From the NCBI GenBank assembly GCA_001599595.1, contig BCHH01000005.1, positions 1 through 64,000 of the forward strand: a DNA stretch of 64,000 nucleotides, given 5' to 3'. Under the pieces are notes generated by a model that saw nothing but the letters and a program-made list of their open reading frames with translations, made no database searches and was not told where the DNA came from. Source of the DNA: Beverwykella pulmonaria (lineage: Eukaryota > Ascomycota > Dothideomycetes > Pleosporales > Melanommataceae). The translations under genes were made by a program, and so were the position numbers. Below are positions 30,487 through 42,324 of this stretch, piece after piece (position 1 is the stretch's first letter; each line of letters opens with the position of its first letter).

Positions 30487-31035
30487 ATGGCTATCAATTG
30501 GGTTCTCCCGGTTCGCGGCCTGCAGACGGTGTTGTCGATTGTTGTGCTTGGGCTGATGGCATATGGTATGTCTTTGCTTCTCTACCAAATTTGCACAAAG
30601 ATCTTCATTTAACACTTTATTCCAGTATCCTCCTGGTGGACCTCGCACTGGCGTCAACTCTCCCCCGCTGAAATAAACTGGATGATTTTCGCGCCAGTCT
30701 GGACGCTCCTTGCCCTTGTCGCCCTCATCGTCATTCCCATGAAAATGCCACACATCGCCAACGCTCAGATCCCCAAACTTGGACTCTTCGCCCTCGAAGC
30801 GCTTACAATGGTGCACTGGCTCGCGGGCTTCCTAGCACTCGCTGTTTTCCTGTCAGATAGGATTTGCTTTGGCACGGTATGCCAAGTTGCAAAGGCGGGG
30901 ACTGCGATTGCGGCGTTCCAGTGGGTTACTTGGGCTGTTACGCTGGTCTTTGCCGGAATCAGGATCTTTGGACGAGGAGGACAGACGGCACCGATGCTGA
31001 AGGAGCCCAAGGTGGAAATGCATCAGGGTGTGTAA
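30487..31035 (+). CDS. MARVEL-domain-type four-helix membrane protein
   Basis: Exons 30487-30565 and 30626-31035 (60-bp intron) encode 162 aa. Four hydrophobic segments are evident: LQTVLSIVVLGLMAYGV, MIFAPVWTLLALVALIVIP, LEALTMVHWLAGFLALAVFL and AAFQWVTWAVTLVFAGIRIF. The N-terminal VLPVRGLQ, the SWW..HW loop and the short loop with two cysteines between helices 3 and 4 fit the fungal MARVEL / Nce102-like group, which organises plasma-membrane eisosome domains or takes part in non-classical export. The hydrophilic C-tail (RGGQTAPMLKEPKVEMHQGV) is cytosolic by that model. The assignment to Nce102 itself is not claimed. Confidence 0.72.
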
Positions 31036-32140
31036 AGATTGATGGTGGGATGAAAGGGGATGGGAAGTGCTAATGTCCTCTGTAAATGGCGCACTGGGGA
31101 TGGAATGGGACGTATTTGAAGGAGCGACGATCATCGAGACTGGTACTGTGATGGTTGCGCAAAGGTTATTGTGTGGGTTATGGTCACGGATATCCCACTG
31201 CTGGTAGGTTTTGTCCTTGCTGTTTTTCTTCATGTTCACTTTTTTCCCCTTTGGAGCAAAGGCGATTCGATACCGAGTTACTTGGGCGGTGAATAGTAAT
31301 AGATTGATTTCTGCTCCCTATCTTGAAGTTTTGATGCCTTACGTGTGTGAAACTGTATGGTGACGTGCCTGAAACAGGAGGGTGGGACAGGCAGAATCGT
31401 GTCTGCTTCAGGGTTTAGAAACTTGAAATGGAGAAGGATACGGAAACTTGAGAGACGACCTGGAAGAACACACATAGATATCCAAATGGCTTGCCTTCCT
31501 GGCGAGCAAGAGCAAGCGTTCAGTCGCCCTCCCCATCCGTGCCATTGTCCACGCCCAAGACGCGTTCGCAGCCTCCTGGCCCGCGAACCTGGGCATGAAA
31601 CTGCAGCTGCAGGATCTCCGTTTAGGCTACACTTTCTCCACACGTCAAACGGACCAAGCGGCTAGGAATATGGCTTCCAAAGCATCACAAAACCTTCCCC
31701 GAGGCTACATCTCTTGTCGTCGTTGCGTCTCTTCGAAGTCATGCGTCTGAGGCTCGCAGTGTTCGACGGTCCGCACAGGTCTTTTATGTCCATCGTGAAT
31801 GCTGCGGCGGACCGCGATGATCCGGCGAACCGTCTTCTTTCGGCTATGCTCGTGGCGGCGGGAGAGTTGAAAACATTGGTGCACACTTGGCGGGGCCGGC
31901 GCAGGGGCCGCGAGGGCTGGATTGTGTGGGCTCACCTGAGCACGCAACGAACCGACGCCAAAGCTTCAGCGGAGTCCCTCGCAGCGCGAAACAAGTACCG
32001 CTTGTGGCGCCTCTGCTGCTGTCCACGTCCTCTCGTCCTCCAGATCCCTCTCTGTTGCTGCTATTTCTATCCCCCCAGCGAGCACGTTGTTGAAACGTAC
32101 GCAGTGAACGCGCCCGAGAGTTGGCCTTGACGTAGTAGCC
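31036..32140. other. Intergenic, no convincing gene
   Basis: Open frames occur on both strands between 31278 and 32227, favoured by GC-rich sequence, but they overlap each other, lack recognisable motifs and have no consistent splice signals. The last part is the promoter of the DUF7053-like gene. Confidence 0.4.
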
Positions 32141-33271
32141 ATGTCCAAAACGAGCATTTTCACAACGATAACCCCGCTGCCTCAGGGCATTACTAGGCAG
32201 AGTGTCTTGGAGACTTATCACAATCACATTGAGATGATTGAGCTGAATCCACTGGTGGTGGAAAGGTTCAAGTGCAAGCCCCCGAACTATGCGCCGTCAG
32301 ACGAGTTCTACTCGACGTGGTACACTATCAAAGGTATGTAGATAGCTCCCCCGAGCTTCATCTGCTTCTCGATGTGAACCACGTGGCTAATCAATACGGC
32401 AGACAAAGTCAACTACCTCCCTGGTGGCCTTGCATCCGGCTCCGTCTCCTACCATGCCGTCTTCAACGACCTGCCCGATGGCCTTCAAACCCACGTCTAT
32501 GCACCGCTTGGACTTGACATCCACGCAAAATGGAGCGTAGGTGGGTGCCTCCCCGGAGAATCCAAACAACCCGGAGAATTGGGCCTGGTTACCCCGCGCG
32601 AAGGTCTCTACATTCGCGAGGACGTGAAAATGAAGTGCAACATCATGATGATGTCTTTTGTCAAGAAAACATTCAAAGACTCGCACGCGAAGCTAGTAGA
32701 CCGGCTGGTGGAGAAGGCGCACATCATCGAGTCCAACATGGCCAACGAGCGACTAAAGGCCCTGCGCGCCGTCAGCCCAGGCGAGCGCCAGGGCCACGGA
32801 GATATCTTCATCGCGCCTCCACCAGGATACCAGCCTGAGCCAGGTCACATGAGCATATACTCCAATGGCAGTGGACACAGTTCGACGCATAGCCCGGGCC
32901 TATCACAGTCTTCGACTCTGACAAGTCAGAGTACACACCCTGGAAGCCCGCCATACCACGCCGCAGACGACCGAGGATCATTCCCGTTGGATCAGAAGGC
33001 GGGGACAGCCCCGAACCTCTCGTTCCTCCCATCCACAACGTACAATCCGAGCCCCTCCTTTCTCCCCTCCAAATCATACGATCCAAATCCCTCGCTTCTC
33101 TCTTCAAAAGTGTACGATCCGAGCCCCCCTAAGCAAACTCCAATCGACTACAGAGACACATCATACATGTACAATGCCATGTATCATGCTGAATGCGCAG
33201 AGCTTCCGTGTCAGGGCCCGCCAGTGCCGCCGAAGGATAAACACAGATGTGTAGTCGAACTCCCAGGATAG
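32141..33271 (+). CDS. DUF7053-like fungal protein with repeat-rich tail
   Basis: Exons 32141-32333 and 32403-33271 (69-bp intron) give 353 aa. The N-terminal ~190 residues follow a conserved fungal domain I recognise as DUF7053: MSKTSIFTTITPLPQGITRQ, ETYHNHIEMIELNPLVVER, STWYTIKDKVNYLPGG, VYAPLGLDIHAKWSVGG and GLYIREDVKMKCNIMMMSFV, followed by KKTFKDSHAKLVDRLVEKA. The layout resembles a small ligand-binding (START/polyketide-cyclase-like) fold, but no function is established. The remaining third is disordered and Ser/Pro-rich, with three imperfect repeats of the type SxxYDPxPSxLPS at about 275-315. No signal peptide or membrane segment is present, so a cytosolic location is likely. Confidence 0.65.
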
Positions 33272-33732
33272 AGTATGGTTTCTTCACGATTCATACGTAC
33301 CTTTGCGTTTTCGTTTCTTGTCCAAAGCTTTTCTCCGGTCTTCTTAGTTCTTCTGGGATTGATACCCGCGGGGTTGGGCTGTGCCCTCTGCATAGCGGTT
33401 TTTGGTACGTCTGGGAGGCTGGTTTTAGTGAGCTTCTCGTGATTGAGCAATTAGAGCCTGCTGTTCGTCTAAACTGTACGAGTCTTTATCCTTTCCCTCT
33501 TATCCTGCATGTGCCTGAGCTGATTAGGAAAATGCTTGTGTGACTTGAAAGGCGGTGGATAGAGGCTCGGCCTCAGGTGCGGTTCAGTTCCGGGTTTAAC
33601 GCCTAGCTCCGCCACCGAACTGGGGATCAGCTATACAGGCTAGCTCAAATTTGGAAAGCCAAGGACTACACCTACCAACTACCTTCGCATACTTACACAG
33701 GGTGTCTTTCTCTCTAGTCTTTCATTGTAGCC
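33272..33732. other. Intergenic; MFS promoter region
   Basis: A 98-codon plus frame (33247-33543) overlaps the preceding stop region and has no family match. The sequence just before 33733 is pyrimidine-rich with the ATG in CAACC-type context (GTAGCCATGG). Confidence 0.4.
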
Positions 33733-35404
33733 ATGGTGACTACGATCCCCAAATCTGAGATTGAGGTTGTCGTTGCGGCGCCGCTGCAAGGGAAGGAAGC
33801 CGATGCCTCAAACACAACCGCAGATGCAGAGCGGACCAAGAGCCATGCCGCCAGCGAACAAGTTCCTTACTCCATATTCACTCTCAATGAAAAGCGCATC
33901 ATGGTTTTGCTTCTCACTGTTGCGGTTCTATTCTCTCCCATCTCTTCTACGATATACTATCCCGCCCTCGGTCCTCTCGCCTCAGATCTCCATGTCTCCC
34001 AATCATCCATCAACCTGTCTATTACAACATTCATGGTATCTCCCCTCACTTCTTCACTTATAGACTATAGGTCCAACTCATGCTCTTTAGATATTTCAAG
34101 GTCTTGCTCCCGCCTTCATCGGCGCCTTCTCCGATGCCCAGGGTCGACGACCTGCGTATCTATTCTGCTTCATTGTATACGTTGCCGCCAATGTCGGCTT
34201 GGCTTTGCAGAGCAATTACGCTGCTCTCCTAGTGCTAAGATGTGTGCAGAGCAGCGGAAGCAGTGGAACCGTGGCGCTAGCAAACGCGGTGGTGAGTGAT
34301 ATCTCCACGCCGCATGAGCGTGGGAAGTGGATGGGGTGGGCAAATGCTGGAGGGCTGTTGGGGCCTACGTAAGTGACATAATTTTGGAGGATGAGGAACA
34401 AAATGTTAATAGAAAGTAGGATCGGTCCGATCATTGGAGGCCTGCTGAGCCACTACCTGGGCTGGAGAGCTATATTCTGGTTCCTTGCAATATTTGGGGG
34501 CGTCTACTTGATCCCCATCATGCTCTTTTTCCCCGAGTCCTGTCGAGCCGTTGTTGGCAACGGATCCTACCGGCCGCCCAAATGGAATTCCTGCCTCCTT
34601 GACCTAAACATCAAAAAAAGAGTGGCGGCAGACAACAGACTCATCGGCCCAGAAATCGCACCTCACCCACTCCGCTTCCCAAATCCGCTCAAGACACTTG
34701 CCCTCCTCTTCGAAAAGGAAGCCAGCCTTATTTTGATGTCTTCGGGCTTCCTCTTCGCGGGCTTCTACGGTCTCATGGCCGGGTTACCATCCCAATTAGA
34801 GAGTAAATACGGCTATGACTCTCTCCACGTCGGCCTATGTTTTCTCTCCACGGGGGTAGGAGGTACTGCCGCAGCCCTAACAACCGGTCGCCTCATGGAT
34901 GCCAACTTCCGCCGACATGCTCGAAAACTTGGCCTTGATGCCTCGGACACCCGGCGCATTCGCAGCCTGACCGCCTTCCCCATCGAAGCCGCTCGCATGG
35001 AGCTTGCCATCCCCTTCATTTTCGCAGGCGCCGCTACAATTCTGGCCTTTGGCTGGGTAATGCACGCCCGGACACACATCGCCGGTCCCGTCATCCTGCT
35101 CTTCTTCGTAGGCTTCTGCGCCACCGGCGCGTTTACTATTCTATCAACTCTGACGGTGGATTTGTTCCCCGAAAAACCGGCAACGGCGACAGCTGCTAGT
35201 AATATGACGAGGTGCTGGTTGGGGGCTGGAGCGACTGCAGCGGTGGTGCCGATGCAGGATAGAATTGGGACAGGGTGGACATTTACATTCATTATGGGGT
35301 TGTGGTTGGGCTTAGTGCCGCCGTTATTTGCGGTGGTGAGGTGGGGTCCGGGAATGAGGAAGGAAAAGGAGGAGAGATTGAGGGCTAAGGGGGGTGGGAG
35401 TTGA
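33733..35404 (+). CDS. Major facilitator superfamily transporter (DHA1 drug:H+ antiporter type)
   Basis: Exons 33733-34035, 34091-34368 and 34420-35404 give 521 aa with twelve predicted helices. The signature loop between helices 2 and 3 reads GAFSDAQGRRPAY, the family G-x-x-S-D-x-x-G-R-R-P motif; helix 4-5 contains RCVQSSGSSGTVALANAVVS and DISTPHERGKWMGW, and helix 5 GPTIGPIIGGLLSHYLGWR, the antiporter-type motif C region (GPxxGP). The central loop is moderately long (about 60 residues), and helix 11 contains the MTRCWLGAGATA phrase common in fungal Qdr/Dtr-like exporters. The hydrophilic N-terminus (~60 aa) is cytosolic. The substrate cannot be deduced; multidrug or organic-acid export is the usual role of the group. 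Confidence 0.85.
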
Positions 35405-35959
35405 GATAGGTGCGGGAAGGAGATGGCGTAGGAAGTTGACCTGAGGGACTGGATATTGACGAAAAGAATCTTGAGGACTAACTTTGCAATTCTGTTTCTT
35501 TAGACTAGAATAGTGGATGTACTCCTGCTGTTTCTCCCTAGGGGGTTACAACATGTGTACTTTGTTGTCCGTACGCTCGAGGCTAAGACACCGGGCTACT
35601 ACATACGGCTAGCGCAAGCTCCACTCACACACAACCACCATTGCACTCAGGTACCACAGCCATCACTCATCGACCGCTCAGCATATTCTCAGTCACCAAT
35701 TCGGTATCTCCTGCTTCTCAGATGAAACACCAGATGGTGCTTACCTAAGAAATCAACTCGAGTAGTGCGATCCTATGAGAGCAAGTACCGAGGTCCAGAA
35801 GGTCTGACAGGCCGTACACGAGTTCATGCTCACCCCCTCTCGTGTGCAGGTGTGGCTTCCTTCGGATCCGCACTGCAGCTACTGTGCAAACCTAGAAATG
35901 CTCCATCTCCGAGCTCTCTGGCTATAGTTCTCCTCACATTACCCGCTACTTTTGTCACA
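35405..35959. other. Intergenic between MFS and SDR genes
   Basis: No gene was recognised. The open frame continues upstream of the SDR start to 35765 but its extra residues are not conserved-looking. Confidence 0.45.
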
Positions 35960-37154
35960 ATGGCTCTCGCAGTTCAGCGTCTCACGAATCTCATCTCCCT
36001 CTCCATCTCACACATAGCTCTCAACCCCGTCCTCACAGCATCTCTCCTCTGGGCCCTCACGAAAGGCCCCCCGCAGGTCCGCGACCGGCTGTTTGATAGA
36101 TTTGCGTCCCTTCGCGATCCACAGAGACATGGGCGGATTGTGAAGGCGCTGAAATGGTTGCTGGTCTTTGGGTTGACGACGAATATTAACAAACAGCTGA
36201 ACAAGCTCTCACTGAATGCATGGAGGGTGAAGAGCGAGAAAAAGAGGTGGAATTGGGGCCAAGAAATTGCTGTAGTGACGGGCGGATGCAGCGGAATTGG
36301 CGAGTTGGTGGTGAAGCGTCTGGTGCGGAAGGGGGTCAAGGTTGCAGTGCTGGATATCCAGCAGCTGCCTGTGGGATTGCAGGGATGTGAGTTGCGTCCT
36401 CATTCTCATGCTCAGTTGTATGTTGTTGCTAACTGTTGATGTAGATGCTCATGTCAAGTTCTTCGCCTGCGACATCACCGACCCAACCGCCGTCAACACC
36501 ACCGCAGAGCGCATCCGAGCTACCCTCGGCTCGCCCTCTATTCTAGTGAATAACGCTGGGATCGCACAGGCCCACACCATCCTCGACACGAGTGATGAGT
36601 GGCTCCGCAAAATCTTTGATGTCAACCTCCTGAGCAATTTCACGACTGTGAAGGCGTTTCTGCCCGATATGATTGCCAAGAACAAGGGCCATATCGTTAC
36701 CGTAGCTAGCACGGCAAGCTTCTCTGGTATTGGATTGATGGTAGACTATTGCTCGACGAAGGCGGGAGTGCTGTCTTTCCACGAAGGTAGGGCAGTCAAA
36801 CGATGGCGCCTCTTGTTCGAGTAAGCTAATACGATCCATCTAGGACTCAACCAAGAGCTCAAGCACCGCTACAAGGCGCCAAACGTTCTCACCACATCCA
36901 TCCACCCCAATTGGGTCCGGACACCGTTGATTGCGCCCTTTGAGAAGGTCTTGCGGGCTGCCGGCAGTCCGATCATTGAACCGGAAGAGGTGGCCGATGC
37001 CATTGTAGCTCAAATTGAGAGTTGTTCTGGGGCACAAGTATTTCTGCCTCAAGCAGCAGCAAGGAGCACTTTGCTAAGAGCACTTCCCAACTGGATGCAG
37101 GAGGGTATGAGATCTGGGGTAAGCAAAACCATCGCGCCCTGTGCGCCGAACTGA
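35960..37154 (+). CDS. Membrane-anchored short-chain dehydrogenase/reductase
   Basis: Exons 35960-36386, 36445-36786 and 36844-37154 give 359 aa. It is a classical SDR: the dinucleotide motif TGGCSGIG at about 107-114 after a beta strand (EIAVVTGG), the acidic loop phrase ACDITDPTAV, NNAG, and the active-site pair YCSTK preceded by the catalytic Ser region (VTVASTASFSG). The N-terminal ~100 residues contain a hydrophobic stretch (VLTASLLWAL) and KWLLVFGLT, so the enzyme is probably tethered to the ER or lipid droplets, like the retinol/17-beta-hydroxysteroid dehydrogenase (RDH10/HSD17B11) group. Substrate is not predictable from sequence. Intron 1 has a good branch site (TGCTAAC). Confidence 0.85.
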
Positions 37155-37689
37155 GGAGTCGAGTTGGGAAGAGTTGGGAGAGGAGTTGGGGGAGTCTGGA
37201 TGTCATATTTGTTCATAATTCTAGTGGAGATCAGAAGATTGGGTTCAACTAGGACAAGACTCGGAAGAGCACCAGTATTTGACAAAAGTAAATCATGTCC
37301 AGCCATATACCAGCACGCCTGTCTACATGGGCATGTACGCTAAACTTTTGTTCCATGCTAGCCTCGCTCAGGGTGGGGTGACGTGTGCAGCACTGTATGG
37401 GCGACGCAAATTGTCGTGCAGGTGCAAACTACTTCTTTGGGCAGATTGCAGCAAATACTGTGGAAAGCTGCATGCAAGTTCCCGCCTTTTGCCAAGACTC
37501 TTCGAAGTGAATGTCTCGGCAGAACAACGGGTCCGCGGACGCGTCGCGCACTTTGGATCCGACGCGTCCAACTTTTTTGCATCTCACATTGCTCGACCAC
37601 ATCACAGCACACACACACACACACTCTACGTGGCAACAAAGTAGCATTGATCCTCGCGCCCGCTCGACATCTCGTCCGCCGTTCACGAC
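37155..37689. other. Intergenic; RNase H2A promoter region
   Basis: It contains a CA repeat (37608-37624) about 65 bases before the RNase H2A start codon and otherwise no recognisable feature. Confidence 0.45.
37608..37624 (+). repeat. (CA)n microsatellite
   Basis: A short pure CA run in the proximal upstream region of the RNase H2A gene. Confidence 0.85.
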
Positions 37690-38775
37690 ATGACTGACAC
37701 ACTCGAAGACGTCCAAATGGACGCGCACAAGATTGAACTCGAAACTCCGCCGACGGACGTCTTCATGGCACCGTCGGTGTACGAGTCCGATGTGCTCGCG
37801 GGCAAATCGTACTCGCACTTCTCGCCCATCCCGACGCAGATCATGGACAATATGGCAACAGAATGCGTGTTGGGTGTTGACGAGGCCGGACGCGGCCCTG
37901 TGCTCGGTAGGCTACAACACCTCACATGGACTGAGGAGAAGCTAATGGCATAACCCCTAGGCCCTATGGTCTACGCTGTGTTCTACCTGCCTATCGAGCT
38001 GCATCGCTCGCTGCTTGCCGAGACACATCACTTTGACGACTCCAAAGTCTTATCAACCGAAGTCCGCTCCGACCTCATGCGCAAGCTTTGCACAAAAGAC
38101 ACCGATCTACACACATCATGTGGATGGGCCACACGCCTGATGTCTGCGCGCGACATCGGCGCACACATGCTGCAGCCGAACCAGTACAACCTCAACGCGC
38201 AGGCCATGGACGCCACCATCGACCTGATTAAGGAGGTCTTCGCAAGGGGGGTCAACGTGACGGACATCTACATCGACACAATCGGCAGGCCCGAGGTCTA
38301 CCAAAAGAAGCTAGAGAGGATATGGCCCACAGTGCGCATCACCGTGGCGAAGAAGGCCGATAGCTTGTATCCCGCCGTGAGTGCCGCGTCCGTGTGCGCC
38401 AAAGTTACCCGCGATGCCGCGCTCGACGTGTGCTACGAACCCTACCAGGTTGCGGCCACGAAAAAAAACGTAGATGCGGAGAAAGTAATTGCCTGGGGCT
38501 CGGGTTATCCCTCCGATGCCCGGACTTCCACATGGTTGAAGCAGAACATGGACCCCGTATTTGGATGGGGTAACGAGTGTCGCTTTTCCTGGGGAACTGC
38601 AAAAGAACTGCTCGAGAACAAGAATCCCGAGATCAAGGTGGAGTGGCCGGTCGACGACGGTGACAACAGCGACCTCCGCATGACGGACTTCTTTACGTCC
38701 AAAGGCGAGGGCAGTGGCGATGAGATGGTAGACTGGTTTGGCAAGCGGGTTACCGAGGAAATGGAAGTCTTCTGA
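37690..38775 (+). CDS. RNH201: Ribonuclease H2 catalytic subunit A
   Basis: Exons 37690-37906 and 37961-38775 (54-bp intron) give 343 aa. RNase H2 cuts the RNA strand of RNA-DNA hybrids and starts removal of single ribonucleotides left in DNA. The catalytic motif DEAGRGPVLGPMVYA appears at residue 64 onward (Asp64, Glu65), and the intron falls within it. The further carboxylates are in YIDTIG and KADSLYPAVSAASVCAKVTR, and GSGYPSDARTSTWL is the family's next block. The C-terminal extension ends in MTDFFTS, a QxxxFF-like PCNA-binding (PIP) sequence; human RNASEH2B carries the PIP box instead, so this one is a suggestion only. All catalytic residues are intact. Confidence 0.93.
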
Positions 38776-39589
38776 AGAACGCCGTGAACGCCGTGAACGC
38801 CTACAGCAGCCCTCTTTCTTCTAGTGAGCAAGCCCGCATGCGAAAGGCTTAGCGAGAGCGTGCGAGGATGCATCTAGTCCTCATAGCGATCGTATCGAAA
38901 TCGCTCGATGCATTGAGGCAGGCGGATTTACGAAAGGCGCGGTCTGCGAAGAGTACCTTTTCCCGTAAGCCAACAAAGCCAACGCAAGCAAACGACCCGA
39001 GGGTCGAGAAAAGGATATGAGAGGGCCTATCAAACAGTCATACTGCCCGCAAACGTTCGCTGACCATGGTGGGAGCTGTGCAGGCACAGATTTCCGGAGC
39101 TAGTGTCTTGGTCGCCGGACACGATCTCCGATAAGCTGCGCTAGCGACCACCAACTCATCCTCCCCCAGATCTGGAGATCTGACAGGTGCAAGTCGGTAC
39201 CTCGTTCGGCTGTTGGATGCAGAGCGATTCCTTATATCACTCGCCGCAATCCTACACTGCCCCAAGGTTGTTGTGTTCCACACGTTGCATCATCTCACCT
39301 ATTCTCTTCAATTCAATTCTACATTATCTTCTTCAGCTCCTCTATGAATTTGAACTCCCAGTACACGTTTACGCTCCAGCTCGTTTGAGCGCAGGCCCAC
39401 TTGTCCTAGTTTCACATTGTCCGTACCTGAGCCACCCAGCAAACGGGCATCGATATTCTCCGGCTCTTGTCATCTCCCGGCACATTAATAAAAGGTCCTT
39501 CGACCCACCTTCAGACCCCCACGAACGACTTAATATTTGTTTGATAAGCATTCCTTCTTGTACTTTGTACGAGGGTGTTGGTATTCATA
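38776..39589. other. Intergenic, no gene recognised
   Basis: The stretch starts with a 9-bp tandem repeat (GAACGCCGT, about 38777-38801). No gene was found; the right end is the uncertain 5' region of the following ORF. Confidence 0.4.
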
Positions 39590-40828
39590 ATGTGTATCAT
39601 CCTCCCCGTCGACCACCTGTCCTGCACACACACCGTCGCTATCTGGCAACATTGTATTGACGCACCACGATCAAAGATCCATGGCCTGGGACCATGCTCA
39701 CATATCCGACAACACCCTCGACCCATCTTGACGAGGAAGCTATGCTACAATTGTGGCGGACCACGGCTCTTCGCCAGACGAGGCGGGATCGCTGAGCGTG
39801 GGAGGGCGAGTAGTGAAACGATCGAAGAGGAAGAAGAGAAGGGAGGGCGCAACGATCCCAATGACTCGGGCTATGCGAGCGATGCCATCATGGAGGAAGA
39901 CGAGGACGAAGACACCTTCTCACTGTCTCCAAGGTCACCGAGAGTAGCATCGAATGTATGGAGTAGAAAGCAATATGCACACGCGGCAAAGCAGACCGGC
40001 ACTCTCAGATATCGCTCCCCAAGTCGCAAACCGAGCTGGAAGCCGAGTCTCAAGCGCGAGCTCGGTGGCGACAACTCTCCCTTCTATCGGCGCGAGTCCG
40101 TTGACTCGTCGGTCTCTTCGGTGTCAAAGTTCGAGGACGATATTGGACGCGCACCTCGTCGGCACTGGCCTGTGTTGGACACTGCAACTCTATCTCGAGT
40201 AGACAGTGTCCAAGAACGCTCCTCGTCGCCGCGCAAAAACTCGACGCTCCTTCACCCGTCTTCGCCTCCATCGGAGACGGCGCCAACGGCCACCTTCCCG
40301 TCTCCAATCCTCCGACCATATACACCGCCAATGTGCACGACACCACCCCGAACGCCCTCCACGCTACTCCACCCTTCGACGCCCGAGCCTCCAATGGACC
40401 TCCCGATAACGCACTCTTTCCCATTCCCGGGTCCATCATCCATTTCCCATCCCGCCACAACACCACAACGCCCCATCCTCCAACACAGGAACAACTCCAC
40501 ACTTCTACATCCCTCGCCACCGACAGAAACAAAACCTGCTGCGCCCCTTCAACTCAAGCTCCCCCTGTACCAGACTGGCCTAAAAATATACAAGTCCACC
40601 TCCGTGACCGTGAAATCCGAGCAGGTGTATCCTGTTAGGAGAGAGTCAGTAATTCATTCCTCTCTCTCGGACGTGGAGTATGATTCTGACGACACGGAAG
40701 CTGAGGCGGATACGGAGTCGTTCGAGGATGAGCAGGCGGATTATGTGGTTGCAAGGGCGGGCATGATGTCGCGTGCGAGTCGGATCAGTTTCCATGGGAA
40801 GGATATTAGGATTCTGCAAACACTTTGA
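39590..40828 (+). CDS. Hypothetical disordered Ser/Pro-rich protein
   Basis: One long frame of 412 codons is open from the first ATG. No conserved domain is recognised. An acidic cluster (EEEEEKGG, EEDEDED) is followed by a Ser/Arg/Pro-rich middle with repeated RSP/SPR phrases. The phrase STLLHPS occurs three times, and a Pro-rich stretch contains many TPP/SPP. A second acidic stretch (DDTEAEADTESFEDE) precedes the C-terminus SRISFHGKDIRILQTL. Such composition is typical of nuclear or cytoplasmic disordered regulators with phosphorylation sites. The start is uncertain: the first ~60 codons look unlike the rest and may be leader or intron sequence. Its length and coding-like bias support a real gene, but no function can be assigned. 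Confidence 0.5.
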   Translation: MCIILPVDHLSCTHTVAIWQHCIDAPRSKIHGLGPCSHIRQHPRPILTRKLCYNCGGPRLFARRGGIAERGRASSETIEEEEEKGGRNDPNDSGYASDAIMEEDEDEDTFSLSPRSPRVASNVWSRKQYAHAAKQTGTLRYRSPSRKPSWKPSLKRELGGDNSPFYRRESVDSSVSSVSKFEDDIGRAPRRHWPVLDTATLSRVDSVQERSSSPRKNSTLLHPSSPPSETAPTATFPSPILRPYTPPMCTTPPRTPSTLLHPSTPEPPMDLPITHSFPFPGPSSISHPATTPQRPILQHRNNSTLLHPSPPTETKPAAPLQLKLPLYQTGLKIYKSTSVTVKSEQVYPVRRESVIHSSLSDVEYDSDDTEAEADTESFEDEQADYVVARAGMMSRASRISFHGKDIRILQTL

Positions 40829-42324
40829 GGCTGAGACGCAATTTCATCACCGGGACATTTGGGGCTGCGCTTCGCTGCAGACTGGCAGCCGAGCAACTCG
40901 TCAACGGGGTCACACAACTGGTATTCTGATGATTGATGCTATTCTCCTATCCAGGAATCTGCTTCATTTTGCCTGGTTCCTATCTTTCCCCGCTTACACG
41001 AAATTGAACCTCCTCCACACAAGTAAGCCTCGCAGGATTTCGCCCCCGACATCCACACGACACGGGCACTTTTCTCTCCACCCAGCTATCCTCAATATGT
41101 CGACCGGTGTCCGGGTCTCGCGAATTGCCCCTCCATAAAGCATTGCTTATTCTCCATATTCTCTTCTCTGTATATACTTGTTGCAGTACCGTACATAAAC
41201 TTTGAAATTAGCGCGGCGTTGGTTGGCTTAATTTTTTTTTTTCAGTTTTCCAAAATTTATACATATAGATTATATTACTTTACATAGGTATACCTTATTT
41301 TCCTCGAAGAATGTAAATAACACCACCTTTTACCGCCTCTTCTTAGTTCGACACTTCGCTGTGAAGTTCGGGGTTGGAAGCTGTGAGGCGTTGACTAGGG
41401 TGTACGCGCTAGTCCATCTGGGGACTTAAGCGGACTTTGAAGGCGACGCCTGATCCAAGGTGGAGGAATACAACGAACAAAGGATTGGAATGGAGGACTG
41501 AAGGCCTGTGGTATGGGTGCGGGGAGGGGAGATGCGATGAGGTAGAAGTGGAGCGGGGCGAAAAGGTTGATATGTGCTGGGGTACATGTTTTAACGTGTG
41601 GAGGTCGAGGATTGGGATAGCAGGCAAGTAATCATTATGCATACAACTTACACATACAGCTATAGAAAATAGGTCTTGTATGTAGCAGCTAACTTCAATA
41701 TACATGTAAAGATTTACGGGTGATGTGTATACAACAAATAACATAGACTACAACAAGACAGACAGACTTAATGTGAAAGCATAGCAGCTCGACTTCCCGC
41801 GTCCCAACTGCACCTGCAGCGCCTCTAACTCTTTGCGCCTCAACACCAACACCACGATGCATCCCATGGTATCAACATCGCCATCACATAACTCAATTTC
41901 CTCCCTCCAACATCCCTCCGATTCATGCCAGTACAAATTCCGGAGTATTGATCGTTCGACTTCAATAATCCGTCAATATCAACCTCCGGCCAATATTTCG
42001 CCTAACCGTATCTCGTTCTTCGGGCTCCACCTCGTCCTTGGCCTTGAGGGCCGAGAGCAGCATCCCGGCGTCGAAGAAGCCATCTATGAAACAAGGAAAT
42101 CAGTAAATGAAATGTAGATAATGAAACGTACGAGCGACGATGAGTACACGAATTGGCGAAAGTGATCAGAACAGTGGGGAATCTTGTCTATAGAAGGAAA
42201 GGTGGATTGGGTATATGATGGATAGGAGGGTATAGCGAGGTATGTGCAGGCGTGGAAGAAGAAAAAGAAGATGAATGGGGGGAAAATACATGTATAGACA
42301 AGAAGAGATGAAAATTAGGGCACT
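40829..42324. other. Intergenic between convergent genes, no gene recognised
   Basis: AT-rich in parts, with a T-run near 41231. Short frames on both strands carry no family resemblance. It should contain the 3' UTRs of both neighbours. Confidence 0.4.

Noticed and set aside
33733..37154. MFS transporter next to an SDR as a secondary-metabolite cluster
   Set aside because: No polyketide synthase, NRPS, terpene synthase, P450 or pathway regulator nearby; neighbours are housekeeping genes.
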